Source: Callaeas wilsoni
Taxonomy: Eukaryota; Chordata; Aves; Passeriformes; Callaeidae
Direction: 5' to 3'
NCBI GenBank assembly: GCA_013398955.1
Contig: VWPU01012740.1
Coordinates: forward strand, 274,501 to 338,500
Length of the DNA stretch: 64,000 bases
This document shows, one piece after another, positions 62,721 to 64,000 of the stretch. The first letter of the stretch is position 1. Each line of letters starts with the position of its first letter. The notes below the pieces were generated by a model. That model did not search any database, was not told where the DNA came from, and saw only the letters and a list, made by a program, of their open reading frames with translations. Both the position numbers and the translations under genes were made by a program.

Positions 62721-64000
62721 CTCTGCGGGGCTGCTGGGCCACGGGAAATGATCCTCCCTGGGCTTCTGGGTTCATCATTATTAATCAACACAGCCTGCCG
62801 TCTAGCCCTCCCCCCCTATTTTTTTTAAACATCCTTTTTCTTGTGTGCGAACTCAAAACTCCTGGTCGCATTGTATGGGCTGGGGTTTTTTTCCCTTTTT
62901 TTTTTGGTAACAAGATTGTTTAGTCTCTCAGATTCCTTGCACATTAAAACGATCATACGCACCGTCTGGATTAAAACATAGTGTCTAATTTGCCTTGTCA
63001 TTCCAGCTGACAGAAGTGAGGTGGTAGGATGTGCCTGCAGTTTCACAGATTATTTTGCTTTTAAAAGTAGGAAAAAGTACAAATTACAAGTTGAAAATCA
63101 GTTTACTAACTTCTGAGACTGAGGAAAGTTGAGAGCACAGAAGTAACAATTACTTGGGGTGCTAGTGGGTTTTAAGACCCCTTCCAAATATTTTACGCTG
63201 CCTTCATTCACTTTCTTACTTTCAATCTGTTCTTTAATTTAGAAGTTTCTAGTTGAGTTTTGCCCCTCACATTTCAAGCTGTAAACCTGAGGGGAGGGGA
63301 GTGAAAAAAGCCTGAGATTGGCTTTTCTCAAAATAATCACATACATTGAGTCACCCGTTTTATTTATACTCAACAGTGTTGAAACCCCTCATACTGTTTA
63401 TTATAGAAAACAGGAGGACACTGCCGAGGGGAAGAAATGCTGGGTTTTGTACCACAACAAAGAGTGAGACACAGAAAACCAGCATCATAGCCTTAAACAC
63501 AGACAAAACAAAGTCATCCAAACCAGTACTACGCAAGAAAAACATTATTTAGACCAAACACCCAGCAGGAATAGCTGTCCACTTTTCCCACTGCGACCCC
63601 TTTAGTCCCCCGGTTCAAAAAAAAGAAACTTTCTCAACCCCTCTTACTCCCTTTCCTATAAACTTTGTTCCCATCTTCCAGCCCAAAAGTAAATACTTAC
63701 AGGTATTTTGGCAATGAAATGTGTCACTTAATCAAGAAAATCTCGAAAATCCCCCAACAACTTTAAGAAGGACCAAACCTTCACAGCCTTTCGGCCCTTC
63801 TCCTGCCATAAAATGGAAAACCCTTGTTTCCACACTCGCCCCTCTTTTTCCCTCGGAAAACAGGACAAACGGACATACGAAACTAAAATGGCTTCATTAC
63901 GGATTTATCACCCTTACCCCTCCTCTTTCTGTCCTACACAGAATCAAAGTAAAAAAAAAAAAAAAAAACTTAAATTAATTTCTAGTTTTGAAGGATTTTT
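62721..64000. other. AT-rich flank of the CpG island, gene-free
   Basis: Non-coding. By the exon layout it should still be ZADH2 intron 1. It ends near a poly-A run (about 63951-63968). No exon, CR1 or other repeat was recognised, and no TSHZ1 coding sequence is present. Confidence 0.6.

Noticed and set aside
61822..62778. 318-codon minus-strand frame in the CpG island, with overlapping long frames on both strands
   Set aside because: Stops are rare in GC-rich DNA. The peptides are Arg/Pro/Gly/Ala low complexity, several frames are open at once, and none resembles ZADH2, TSHZ1 or another family.
1..64000. CRISPR array, bacterial operon, phage, or defence system
   Set aside because: No regular repeat-spacer array and no prokaryotic gene arrangement. 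The only recognised gene is a spliced vertebrate gene.

Overview
This window looks like vertebrate nuclear DNA, most likely from a bird or another sauropsid. The evidence is an intron-containing ZADH2/PTGR3 gene, several CR1 LINE fragments of the avian/reptilian type, AT-rich non-coding sequence, vertebrate-style microsatellites and one sharp CpG island. It contains no prokaryotic operon, phage, CRISPR array or defence system. I found no new protein-coding system.

Layout. Positions 1 to about 59,390 are a long gene-free stretch on both strands. Almost all its open frames are 60-130 codons, and none is recognisable as a protein. It holds AT-rich, TAAT-rich blocks that read like candidate conserved non-coding elements (strongest by eye near 4.6-5.1, 7.7-8.1, 8.8-9.1, 26.3-26.7, 39.8-40.6 and 48.9-49.2 kb). 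It also holds decayed CR1 elements: a 1.7 kb piece at 29.7-31.4 kb, an inverted pair at 42.3-43.2 kb, and smaller pieces at 38.1, 49.7 and perhaps 51.1 kb. Other content is microsatellites, a duplicated segment of about 80 bp at 18 kb, and two diverged tandem repeats with 63-70 bp periods at 55.6 and 56.4-56.7 kb.

Positions 59,561-60,485 (minus strand) are the large terminal coding exon of ZADH2 (PTGR3, prostaglandin reductase 3). It encodes 307 residues after a split codon and ends in the peroxisomal signal SKL. A good splice acceptor lies just upstream, and a textbook poly(A) signal with a GT-rich downstream element lies about 130 bp past the stop. The first coding exon (about 70 residues in the family) is not in the window and should lie to the right. 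The CpG island at about 61.85-62.72 kb therefore sits inside ZADH2 intron 1, with no recognised exon. In other vertebrates TSHZ1 lies head-to-head with ZADH2 and ZNF407 lies beyond its 3' side. By that synteny (inference) the gene-free left part is the ZNF407-ZADH2 intergenic region, and its candidate elements could serve TSHZ1.
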